Of a stretch of DNA of 13,947 nucleotides, positions 6,746 through 13,600 are shown piece by piece (the stretch's first letter is position 1; each line of letters begins with the position of its first letter). Location: assembly GCA_003535955.1 (NCBI GenBank), contig DPZM01000301.1, forward strand, positions 1-13,947. The letters are read 5' to 3'. The position numbers were made by a program, and so were the translations under genes. Source of the stretch: Lachnospiraceae bacterium. Its GTDB lineage: Bacteria > Bacillota > Clostridia > Lachnospirales > Lachnospiraceae. Below the pieces are notes generated by a model. The model did not search any database. It saw nothing but the letters and a program-made list of their open reading frames with translations, and was not told the DNA's origin.

Positions 6746-8995
6746 ATGCCAGTAACGGAAGATGAACAGATAATTAAAACCGAGTATTCGGAGGTAATGC
6801 GCAAGTCATATATCGACTATGCGATGAGCGTAATAATATCCAGGGCCCTGCCCGATGTAAGGGATGGACTTAAGCCCGTACAGAGGCGGACTCTTTATGA
6901 TATGTACGAGTTGGGGATAAGGTATGACCGGCCTTACAGAAAGTCGGCACGTATCGTTGGTGATACCATGGGTAAATACCATCCCCATGGGGATTCGTCC
7001 ATTTACGATGCACTTGTAGTGATGTCTCAGGACTTTAAGAAGGGGATGCCGCTTGTTGACGGGCACGGTAACTTCGGTTCGATAGAGGGTGATGGCGCCG
7101 CCGCCATGCGTTATACAGAGGCCCGCCTTGAGAAGGTTACACAGGAAACCATCCTGGATGACCTTGATAAGGACGTTGTGGACTTTATGCCCAACTTTGA
7201 TGAGACCGAGAAGGAACCTACAGTCCTTCCGGCCAAGATCCCCAATCTATTAATAAACGGGACCGAAGGTATTGCTGTGGGAATGGCCACCAATATGCCA
7301 CCGCATAATCTTTCCGAGGTGATTGAGGGCGTGAAGGCCTATATAAAGAAGCCGGACTTAACCACCGCGGAACTGATGGAATACATTCAGGGGCCTGATT
7401 TTCCAACAGGCGGTATCGTGGTTAATAAGGATGAACTCCTTGATATCTATGAATCAGGTGTCGGCAAGATCAAGATCCGGGGTAAGATGGAGCTTGAGAA
7501 GGGCAAGGGAGGCAAGCATAAGCTTGTCATAACCGAGATCCCATATACGATGATAGGAGCGAATATAAGTAAGTTCCTTACGGATATCGTGGCCCTTATA
7601 GATGCCAAGAAGGCTACGGATATAGTTGATATTTCCAACCAGTCCAGCAAGGAAGGGATACGTATCGTTCTTGAACTCAGGAAGGATGCGGATGTTGAGA
7701 ACCTGAAGAACATGCTTCTTAAGAAGACCAAGCTTGAAGATACCTTCGGTGTCAACATGCTCGCGGTTGCCAACGGACGTCCCGAGACCCTGGGACTTAA
7801 GGATATAATCAGGCATCATGTTGATTTCCAGAGGGAGATCCGCACAAGGAAATACAGAAATCTCCTTGGAAAGGAGATGGATAAAAAAGAGATACAGGAA
7901 GGTCTTATCAAGGCCACCGATGTTATCGATCTTATCATAGAGATACTCAGAGGATCAAGAGATGTGAACATGGCCAAGGCCTGTCTGACAGAGGGTAAGA
8001 CCGATGGTATCAACTTTAAATCAAGGATAAGCAGGAAGATGGCCGAGCAGCTCCGATTTACCATGCGTCAGGCAGAAGCCATATTGGCCATGAGGCTTTC
8101 AAAGCTTATAGGTCTTGAGATCGAAGCCTTAATGAAGGAACATGAAGAGACACTTAAGAATATTGAGTCCTATAAGGATATCCTTACCAATCCGAAGACC
8201 ATGGACAAGCTTATAATCAAGGAGCTTGACGGTTATAAAAAGGAATACGGCCGGGAACGCCGGACCCTTATTGAGAATGCTGATGCGGTCATATTCGAAG
8301 AGAAGAAGATAGAAGAAATGGAAGTAATGTTCCTTATGGACAGGTTCGGATACGCAAGGACCGTAGACATGGGAACATATGATAGAAACAAAGATACGAT
8401 AGATTCGGAGTCAAGGTACATATTCCCTGTTATGAATACAGGACGTGTATGTCTCTTTACAAATACGGGCCAGATGCACACGATAAAGGTTTTGGATCTT
8501 CCGTTTGGTAAGCTTAAGGACAAGGGAGTTCCGATCGATAATGTCAGCAATTACTCATCTTCCGATGAGGAACTCATTTATGCATGCAATCTCAAGGAAC
8601 TTATAATGCAGAAACTGTGTTTCGCAACCAAAAAGTCCATGCTCAAGCATGTATATGGTACGGAATTTGATGTTACCAAGAGATCTGTTGCGGCAACAGG
8701 GCTTAATGACGGTGATGAACTTATCGCAGTATTCCCGATAATCGATGAGAAGAATCTTGTTCTAAGGACAAGGGACGGCTTCTTCCTCAAGTTCAATCTC
8801 GAGGAAATCCCCCTTAAGAAGAAGGGGGCTGCCGGCGTAAGAGGAATGAAGCTTACGGGAACCGATGAAGTGACCGGTGTATATCCTCTGAAAAACGGTG
8901 TCGAAACGATCATAGATGTAAACGGGAAGAAGGTTGAACTTAATAAGCTCAAGCTTGCAAGAAGGGATACCAAGGGAACCAGGCTGAGAGTGTGA
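6746..8995 (+). CDS. parC: Type IIA DNA topoisomerase subunit A (topoisomerase IV ParC-like / GyrA)
   Basis: This is the DNA breakage-reunion subunit that pairs with the preceding ATPase subunit. It is 749 residues long and starts 14 bases after the preceding stop, with GAGG at 6736-6739. The winged-helix/tower core begins YIDYAMSVIISRALPDVRDG and carries the catalytic tyrosine Tyr123 in AAAMRYTEARL, which forms the 5'-phosphotyrosine link. The quinolone-determining segment HPHGDSSIYDAL has Ser84 and Asp88 at the positions of E. coli GyrA Ser83 and Asp87, the usual drug-sensitive residues. From about residue 500 a beta-pinwheel C-terminal domain follows, with degenerate blade motifs such as LMDRFGYARTVD and KKKGAAGVRGMKL. 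I do not find the canonical GyrA box QRRGGKG that wrapping by gyrase requires, which favours a topoisomerase IV role in relaxation and decatenation. A gyrase with a degenerate box remains possible. Confidence 0.85.
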   Translation: MPVTEDEQIIKTEYSEVMRKSYIDYAMSVIISRALPDVRDGLKPVQRRTLYDMYELGIRYDRPYRKSARIVGDTMGKYHPHGDSSIYDALVVMSQDFKKGMPLVDGHGNFGSIEGDGAAAMRYTEARLEKVTQETILDDLDKDVVDFMPNFDETEKEPTVLPAKIPNLLINGTEGIAVGMATNMPPHNLSEVIEGVKAYIKKPDLTTAELMEYIQGPDFPTGGIVVNKDELLDIYESGVGKIKIRGKMELEKGKGGKHKLVITEIPYTMIGANISKFLTDIVALIDAKKATDIVDISNQSSKEGIRIVLELRKDADVENLKNMLLKKTKLEDTFGVNMLAVANGRPETLGLKDIIRHHVDFQREIRTRKYRNLLGKEMDKKEIQEGLIKATDVIDLIIEILRGSRDVNMAKACLTEGKTDGINFKSRISRKMAEQLRFTMRQAEAILAMRLSKLIGLEIEALMKEHEETLKNIESYKDILTNPKTMDKLIIKELDGYKKEYGRERRTLIENADAVIFEEKKIEEMEVMFLMDRFGYARTVDMGTYDRNKDTIDSESRYIFPVMNTGRVCLFTNTGQMHTIKVLDLPFGKLKDKGVPIDNVSNYSSSDEELIYACNLKELIMQKLCFATKKSMLKHVYGTEFDVTKRSVAATGLNDGDELIAVFPIIDEKNLVLRTRDGFFLKFNLEEIPLKKKGAAGVRGMKLTGTDEVTGVYPLKNGVETIIDVNGKKVELNKLKLARRDTKGTRLRV

Positions 8996-9031
8996 TCTTT
9001 TACTTTTGGCTGTTTTAAGAGAGGAAAAGAT

Positions 9032-9592
9032 ATGATACGGGTAATAGCGGGAAGCGCCAGAAGGCTGATGCTTAAGACACCTCAGGGATTTGATACCAGA
9101 CCAACATCCGATAAAGTTAAGGAAACCCTCTTTAATATACTTGCTCCGTATATCTACTCGGACACGGGATTCCTTGACCTTTATGCGGGTTCGGGAGGGA
9201 TCGGTATCGAAGCATTAAGCCGTGGAGCCGGAAGGGCCGTTTTTGTGGAGAAGGGAAGAGAGGCGGTTGCGTGTATTAAGGAAAACCTCAAAACAACAAG
9301 GTTCGAGGATAAGGCATCGGTAATGAACATGGATGTACTGAGCGCTCTTAACAGGCTTGAGGGTCATGAGAAATTCGGACTTGTGTTCATGGATCCGCCA
9401 TATAATAATGAATATGAGAAAGATGTTCTTGATCATCTCTCCCGTTCAACTTTGCTTGATGAGGATGCAATTATAGTGGTTGAGGCTGATAATACGACTG
9501 ATTTTGATTATCTTGATGAAATGGGGTATGAGGTTGTAAAATATAAGAAATACAAAAACAACTGTCACGTGTTTCTGAGAAGATCATGTTAA
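9032..9592 (+). CDS. rsmD: 16S rRNA (guanine966-N2)-methyltransferase RsmD
   Basis: RsmD transfers a methyl group from S-adenosylmethionine to N2 of G966 (E. coli numbering) in 16S rRNA of the assembling small subunit. The 186-residue length is typical. Family signatures are in order: MIRVIAGSARR at the N-terminus, TRPTSDKVKETLFNIL from residue 22, SAM-binding motif I as FLDLYAGSGGIGIEALSRGA (residues 47-66), and the amino-methylating motif IV DPPY at residues 121-124. AGGA at 9022-9025 precedes the ATG by six bases. It lies 36 bases after the topoisomerase gene and 15 bases before coaD; the rsmD-coaD pair is a widespread bacterial arrangement. No promoter or terminator is visible on either side, so it is probably expressed from 4751-4778. 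A 7-base inverted repeat flanks its ribosome site. Confidence 0.93.
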   Translation: MIRVIAGSARRLMLKTPQGFDTRPTSDKVKETLFNILAPYIYSDTGFLDLYAGSGGIGIEALSRGAGRAVFVEKGREAVACIKENLKTTRFEDKASVMNMDVLSALNRLEGHEKFGLVFMDPPYNNEYEKDVLDHLSRSTLLDEDAIIVVEADNTTDFDYLDEMGYEVVKYKKYKNNCHVFLRRSC

Positions 9593-9607
9593 TGGAAAGA
9601 GGCTTAA

Positions 9608-10093
9608 ATGAAGACAGCAATATATCCGGGAAGTTTTGATCCGGTTACCTATGGACATATAGATATCATAAAAAGAGCAGCCGAGATTTTTGATCATCTG
9701 ACGGTCAGTGTTCTCAACAATAAGGTCAAAGCTCCGTTGTTTTCTGTGGAAGAACGTGTTAATATATTATATAAGGTAATTGGGGATATACCCAATGTGA
9801 CAGTTGAATCTTACGAGGGTCTTCTGGTTGACTACTGCAAGAAGACCGGGGCAGGCGTGATAATAAGGGGTTTACGCGCCATCACCGATTTCGAATATGA
9901 GCTTCAGCTTGCACAGACTAACCGTAAACTTGGGGAAAACGTCGATACTATCTTCCTTACCACCAGCCTTGAATATGCATATCTGTCATCATCAACAGTA
10001 AAGGAAGTGGCGAGTTTTAACGGTGACATAAGCAAGTTTGTTCCGCCTTTGGTGGCAGAGCTTGTGTATGGTAAATATTCAGAACAGCATTAA
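9608..10093 (+). CDS. coaD: Phosphopantetheine adenylyltransferase CoaD
   Basis: CoaD joins 4'-phosphopantetheine and ATP to make dephospho-CoA and pyrophosphate, the penultimate step of coenzyme A synthesis in the cytosol. The 161 residues match the bacterial family length. The nucleotidyltransferase signature AIYPGSFDPVTYGHIDII (residues 4-21) contains the T-x-G-H motif with His17 for ATP binding. IIRGLRAITDFEYE (85-98) supplies Arg90 and the substrate-contacting segment, and the C-terminal YLSSSTVKEVA (125-135) is the ISSS-type ATP-binding motif. AAAGAGG at 9596-9602 lies five bases before the ATG. It sits 15 bases after rsmD and is followed by a 49-base gap to the coiled-coil gene, with no terminator in the gap. 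Confidence 0.95.
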   Translation: MKTAIYPGSFDPVTYGHIDIIKRAAEIFDHLTVSVLNNKVKAPLFSVEERVNILYKVIGDIPNVTVESYEGLLVDYCKKTGAGVIIRGLRAITDFEYELQLAQTNRKLGENVDTIFLTTSLEYAYLSSSTVKEVASFNGDISKFVPPLVAELVYGKYSEQH

Positions 10094-10142
10094 AATAGTC
10101 ACAACAAGAATAAATCAAGTGTTTTAAGTGAGGAGAGTGTAT

Positions 10143-10766
10143 ATGAGCAGCAAGATCGAACAGATAATTGACGACATTGAGGATTATATTGAAGGATGTA
10201 AGTTCCAGACCTTTTCAAGCACCAATATACTTGTGGATAAGGAACACATTGAGGAGCTCCTTCGGGAACTTCGCATGAAAACACCGGATGAGATAAAGCG
10301 TTATCAGAAGATCATCAGCAATAAGGAAGCCATCCTAAACGATGCCAAGGAGAAGGCTGATGCCATGCTCAAGGAAGCCCAGGTGCATACGGATCAGATG
10401 GTTAATGAGCATGAGATCATGCAGCAGGCATATGCCCAGGCCAATGAAGTGGTACAGCAGGCAGTGAATCAGGCCCAGCAGATACTTGATACCGCAACAA
10501 CGGATGCCAACGGCATAAGACAGTCAGCCATGAAGTATACGGATGATATGCTGGCTGAACTTCAGAGTATTGTTAAAACGGCGATAACAGATACACAGAG
10601 CAGGTATACGAGCCTTCTTGAGAGGCTTAAGAACAGTGAGGCTGTGATAGATAAGAACCGTCAGGATCTATATCCACAGGTAGAACTTGAGAAAGAGATA
10701 GCATCAATTGAAGGGATCGATCAGGGTAAATCGACAGGACCTTTACTTGGTGTGATCAATAAGTAA
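10143..10766 (+). CDS. Coiled-coil protein of the 'V-type ATPase subunit H-like' family, function unknown
   Basis: This 207-residue protein is largely predicted helix. It opens MSSKIEQIIDDIEDYIEGC, has a short break near residues 21-32, and then a long heptad-like segment from about 33 to 175 rich in Ala, Gln, Glu and Lys (for example QAYAQANEVVQQAVNQAQQ, residues 95-113), with a non-helical tail. I recall close Lachnospiraceae relatives annotated as ATPase or vacuolar H+-ATPase subunit H, a label that probably reflects coiled-coil similarity; no ATPase motif is present. DivIVA/SepF-like scaffolding is an alternative guess. There is no signal peptide or membrane helix, so it should be cytoplasmic. 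I chose ATG 10143 because AGGAG at 10131-10135 sits seven bases upstream; the in-frame GTG at 10128 overlaps that site and would add five residues (MRRVY). It is last in the topoisomerase-rsmD-coaD unit, just before a terminator. Confidence 0.85.
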   Translation: MSSKIEQIIDDIEDYIEGCKFQTFSSTNILVDKEHIEELLRELRMKTPDEIKRYQKIISNKEAILNDAKEKADAMLKEAQVHTDQMVNEHEIMQQAYAQANEVVQQAVNQAQQILDTATTDANGIRQSAMKYTDDMLAELQSIVKTAITDTQSRYTSLLERLKNSEAVIDKNRQDLYPQVELEKEIASIEGIDQGKSTGPLLGVINK

Positions 10767-10768
10767 AT

Positions 10769-10793
10769 AAGGGGCCGCATGCCGGCCCTTTTT
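10769..10793 (+). terminator. Rho-independent terminator after the coiled-coil gene
   Basis: The arms AAGGGGCCG (10769-10777) and CGGCCCTT (10783-10790) pair as an 8-bp GC-rich stem with one bulged G around the loop CATGC. A run of five T at 10789-10793 follows, then a second T-rich stretch at 10798-10802. It begins two bases after the stop codon at 10766, as expected for the end of the transcription unit. The bulge may make it incomplete, because the next gene on the same strand has no visible promoter of its own. Confidence 0.8.
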
Positions 10794-10820
10794 CGAATTT
10801 TTGGAAAGAGAAGTGGAAGA

Positions 10821-12281
10821 ATGGGAGTACTTGAAGGTATTGAACCGAAAAATGTCTTTAAATATTTTGAAGATATATGCAATATCCCGCATGGGTCAGG
10901 TAATATGGAGGCAATATCTGCCTACTGTGTTTCTTTTGCCGTGGAACGAGGGCTTGAATGTGAAAGGGATGACAGTAATAATGTACTGATCAGAAAAAAG
11001 GGTTCAGCAGGATGCGAACAGGCTGCCCCCCTTTTGTTACAGGGTCATCTTGACATGGTATGTGAGAAGAACTTCGATTATGATCCGAAGTTTGACTTTA
11101 ATAAAGATCCTCTTCGCCTTGCAGTAATGGATGATATGGTTTATGCCAAGGGTACGACGCTTGGCGGAGATGACGGGATAGCGGTTGCATACATGCTTGC
11201 GATCCTTGATGATGATACACTTAAGCATCCTCCTCTTGAGTGTCTGTTTACAACCGATGAAGAAACCGGAATGATTGGTATGGCGGCTTTTGACACAACG
11301 TCAATAAAGGCAAGAAGGATGATAAATATCGATAATGAAACAGAAGGAGAGATTCTCACATCCTCGGCAGGCGGAAGAAAGGTTCATTGCCATATACCCA
11401 TACGATTTGTCAAGAAGTCAGGACTTGCTTATGATATTGTGATATGCGGCCTTTTGGGCGGGCATTCCGGTTCCGAGATCGATAAATACCGTGGAAATGC
11501 CAATCTTCTGATGGGCCGTCTCCTTCACTGCCTGTCGGGAAGGCTTGATTATTCCATTTATTACCTTAAGGGAGGTCTGCAGGATAATGCGATCCCGAGG
11601 GAAGCTAAGGCATCGGTAATAATAGACAGCAAGGATGCAGCCATATTTGAAGATTTTATTACCGAATTCGAGCTGACCATTATCAATGAATACAGAAAGA
11701 TAGAAGACAATATCACGATATACTGCGAAGCGAAGGGCGATTCAACCGAGTCTGTCCTTACGGATAAGACCCAGGAAAGAGTTATTTTCCTTTTGATGAC
11801 TGTATCCGATGGTATAACCAAGATGTGTCCTGAGGCGGAGAGCATAGTGCAGACATCATCAAATGCAGGGATCATGCGACTTCGTGATGAATACTTTTCA
11901 CTTATAATAAGCATAAGGAGCTCCATAAAATCCGAAAAGATAGCCCTGTCCGATAAGATCAGGTATCTTACCGAGACTATAGGTGGTGAATACATTGAAG
12001 AATCCGATTATCCGGCATGGGAATACAGGGAAAAATCCCCGCTGAGAACGATAACTGCCAATACGTATGAAGAGCTCTTTAACAAAAAGCCCAGAGTGAC
12101 GGCCATTCATGCGGGGCTTGAATGCGGAATAATGTACGATAAGATAGGGGGAATGGATATCATATCCATAGGCCCCGATATTGAGGATATACATACACCC
12201 AAGGAGAAGTTGAGCATTGATTCGGTAAGAAGGACATGGCAGTTACTTGTTAAGGTTATGGAGAAATGCGTAAATGAGTGA
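10821..12281 (+). CDS. pepD: Aminoacyl-histidine dipeptidase PepD (M20 family metallopeptidase)
   Basis: PepD is a cytosolic di-zinc peptidase that cleaves dipeptides, classically Xaa-His, and recycles amino acids. From ATG 10821 the protein is 486 residues, the usual PepD length, beginning MGVLEGIEPKNVFKYFEDI and NIPHGSGN as in relatives I recall. Metal and catalytic motifs are in order: GHLDMV (His76, Asp78), GGDDG (Asp117 bridging), DEETGM (Glu147 general base, Glu148), NIDNE (Asp171) and the late HAGLECG (His430). GGLLGGHSGSEI marks the lid domain. An open frame extends upstream to ATG 10779, but that codon lies in the terminator loop, so I reject it. The ribosome site is modest (GGAAAGAG at 10803-10810). 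The 3' end overlaps the pseudouridine synthase gene by 8 bases, suggesting translational coupling. Confidence 0.92.
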   Translation: MGVLEGIEPKNVFKYFEDICNIPHGSGNMEAISAYCVSFAVERGLECERDDSNNVLIRKKGSAGCEQAAPLLLQGHLDMVCEKNFDYDPKFDFNKDPLRLAVMDDMVYAKGTTLGGDDGIAVAYMLAILDDDTLKHPPLECLFTTDEETGMIGMAAFDTTSIKARRMINIDNETEGEILTSSAGGRKVHCHIPIRFVKKSGLAYDIVICGLLGGHSGSEIDKYRGNANLLMGRLLHCLSGRLDYSIYYLKGGLQDNAIPREAKASVIIDSKDAAIFEDFITEFELTIINEYRKIEDNITIYCEAKGDSTESVLTDKTQERVIFLLMTVSDGITKMCPEAESIVQTSSNAGIMRLRDEYFSLIISIRSSIKSEKIALSDKIRYLTETIGGEYIEESDYPAWEYREKSPLRTITANTYEELFNKKPRVTAIHAGLECGIMYDKIGGMDIISIGPDIEDIHTPKEKLSIDSVRRTWQLLVKVMEKCVNE

Positions 12282-12993
12282 TGTTTTGAGGCTTGACAGG
12301 TTTTTAAGTGAATGCGGAGGGGGAAGCCGCAAGCAGGCAATAAAGATCATCAGATCAGGTCATGTTAAGGTGGATGGTGATACGGTAGTTGAACCGGGAC
12401 TAAAGATCAGTTCCGATGCCGAGGTTACTGTGGATGGCCGTGTGATTAAATATTCTCGATACTCATATTATATGCTTAACAAACCTCAGGGCTGTGTAAG
12501 CGCTGTTAAAGACCGTATTTCGGATACGGTTGTGGAGTATTTGAAGGGTGTTAATACAAGGGGTCTGTTTCCGGTGGGAAGGCTCGATAAAGATACTGAG
12601 GGACTTCTTATAATCACAAACGACGGGGATTTATGTCATGCATTGACATCTCCGAGACGTCATGTCAGCAAAACCTATTATGTTATTTCAGACAAAAGGC
12701 TTCCGAGAGGGGCAAGGGCAAAAATTGAAGAAGGACTGGACATCGGCGACGAGAGTCCCTGCCTTCCGGCACAGCTTAAGAGCAAGGGCTCTGTTGAGGA
12801 TAAATATGCTTACGAGCTTACCATAACCGAGGGCCGTTTCCATCAGGTCAAAAGGATGTTTCTTGTATTCGGATGCAGGGTAACATATTTAAAGAGAGTA
12901 TCGGAAGGCGGTGTGAAGCTTGACAAAAAGCTTAAACCGGGTGAATACAGGCCGCTTACCGAAGACGAACTTAAGATATTAAAGGAAGAATGA
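12274..12993 (+). CDS. rsuA: 16S rRNA pseudouridine synthase, RsuA type
   Basis: This enzyme isomerises uridine to pseudouridine in ribosomal RNA. The 239 residues comprise an N-terminal S4 RNA-binding domain (about 4-60, with RLDRFLSECGGGSRKQA and GHVKVDG) and a catalytic domain. The domain begins YYMLNKPQGCVSA and carries the catalytic Asp105 in VGRLDKDTEGLLIITNDG, followed by SKTYYV. Within the RsuA/RluB/RluE/RluF group, EGRFHQVKRMF (residues 186-196) is the RsuA-like form, whereas RluB and RluF have an R-x-x-R-R-M variant. The likely target is therefore the 16S position equivalent to U516, inferred from the motif. ATG 12274 overlaps the pepD stop (ATGAGTGA), with GGAG at 12260-12263 inside pepD. 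The next gene begins five bases after its stop codon. Confidence 0.88.
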   Translation: MSDVLRLDRFLSECGGGSRKQAIKIIRSGHVKVDGDTVVEPGLKISSDAEVTVDGRVIKYSRYSYYMLNKPQGCVSAVKDRISDTVVEYLKGVNTRGLFPVGRLDKDTEGLLIITNDGDLCHALTSPRRHVSKTYYVISDKRLPRGARAKIEEGLDIGDESPCLPAQLKSKGSVEDKYAYELTITEGRFHQVKRMFLVFGCRVTYLKRVSEGGVKLDKKLKPGEYRPLTEDELKILKEE

Positions 12994-12997
12994 AGTA

Positions 12998-13585
12998 TTG
13001 AAGCTTAAGAACAAAGGTGAATGGGGTTATATAGATTACCAGCGTAAAAGGGTTATGCTCATTACGCTGGTTCTGTATGTATGCGCAATAGGAATGTATC
13101 TCCTTGGTTATCTGACCCTGCATACCAACAAGAGCATATGGTCTGTCCTTGCAATACTGGCTGTGCTTCCGGCATCAAAGAGCATGGTAAGTCTTATAAT
13201 GTTTCTTCGTTTCAGGTCACTTGCCGCACAGGATTACAATAAGTACAGGGATGCGTGTAAGGATGCCCCGGCCATCTATGAGGCTCCCTTTACAACATAT
13301 GAGAAGACTTTTTTTGTCGATGCTCTTGCGTGCAGGAACAATACTGTGACTGTATGCTATCTTGGCAAGCCGGGGAAGAGCGGTCATGAGAATGATTTAA
13401 AAAAGCTATACGACCATCTTGTAAATGTACTTTCAAACGATGGTTTTAAGGACTGTACAGTGAAGATATTTGATTCTGAAAAGGGATACTGCGACAGGCT
13501 TGCAAAGATAAACGAAAGCATGGAGGCTAAGGATAATAACAGGGACCTTGCCATCATTAATTCTTTAAGATCAGTGGTCCTATAA
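12998..13585 (+). CDS. Two-helix membrane protein of unknown function, TTG start
   Basis: I do not recognise a named family. The 195-residue product has a basic, Gly/Trp-containing start (MKLKNKGEWGYIDYQRKR), two membrane helices at about residues 20-41 and 47-70, and a soluble tail of about 125 residues. The short link and the positive charge before helix 1 suggest that both the start and the tail are cytoplasmic. The tail contains mixed alpha/beta stretches (NTVTVCYLG, CTVKIFDSEKGYC) and three cysteines but no motif I can name. TTG 12998 is chosen because GGAAG at 12984-12988 lies nine bases upstream and the next in-frame ATG (residue 20) would delete the conserved-looking basic start. The ATG at 12990 opens only a three-codon frame. 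It is packed between two pseudouridine synthase genes in one apparent operon, which hints at co-expression but not at a shared activity. Confidence 0.75.
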   Translation: MKLKNKGEWGYIDYQRKRVMLITLVLYVCAIGMYLLGYLTLHTNKSIWSVLAILAVLPASKSMVSLIMFLRFRSLAAQDYNKYRDACKDAPAIYEAPFTTYEKTFFVDALACRNNTVTVCYLGKPGKSGHENDLKKLYDHLVNVLSNDGFKDCTVKIFDSEKGYCDRLAKINESMEAKDNNRDLAIINSLRSVVL

Positions 13586-13600
13586 TATTGGAGGCAGGAA

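Noticed and set aside
4812..8995. Replication-origin gyrB-gyrA locus
   Set aside because: No dnaA, dnaN or recF and no DnaA-box cluster is seen; the flanks are a surface protein and rsmD-coaD.
10128..10142. GTG start for the coiled-coil gene
   Set aside because: It overlaps the AGGAG that serves ATG 10143, and relatives begin MSSKIEQ as far as I recall.
10779..10820. Upstream ATG start for pepD adding 14 residues (MPALFRIFGKRSGR)
   Set aside because: The codon sits in the loop of the terminator hairpin, has no Shine-Dalgarno, and the added residues are absent from the PepD N-termini I recall.
13581..13586. TATAAT before the RluA-family gene as a promoter -10
   Set aside because: No acceptable -35 lies 16-18 bases upstream, and the hexamer overlaps the end of the preceding gene.
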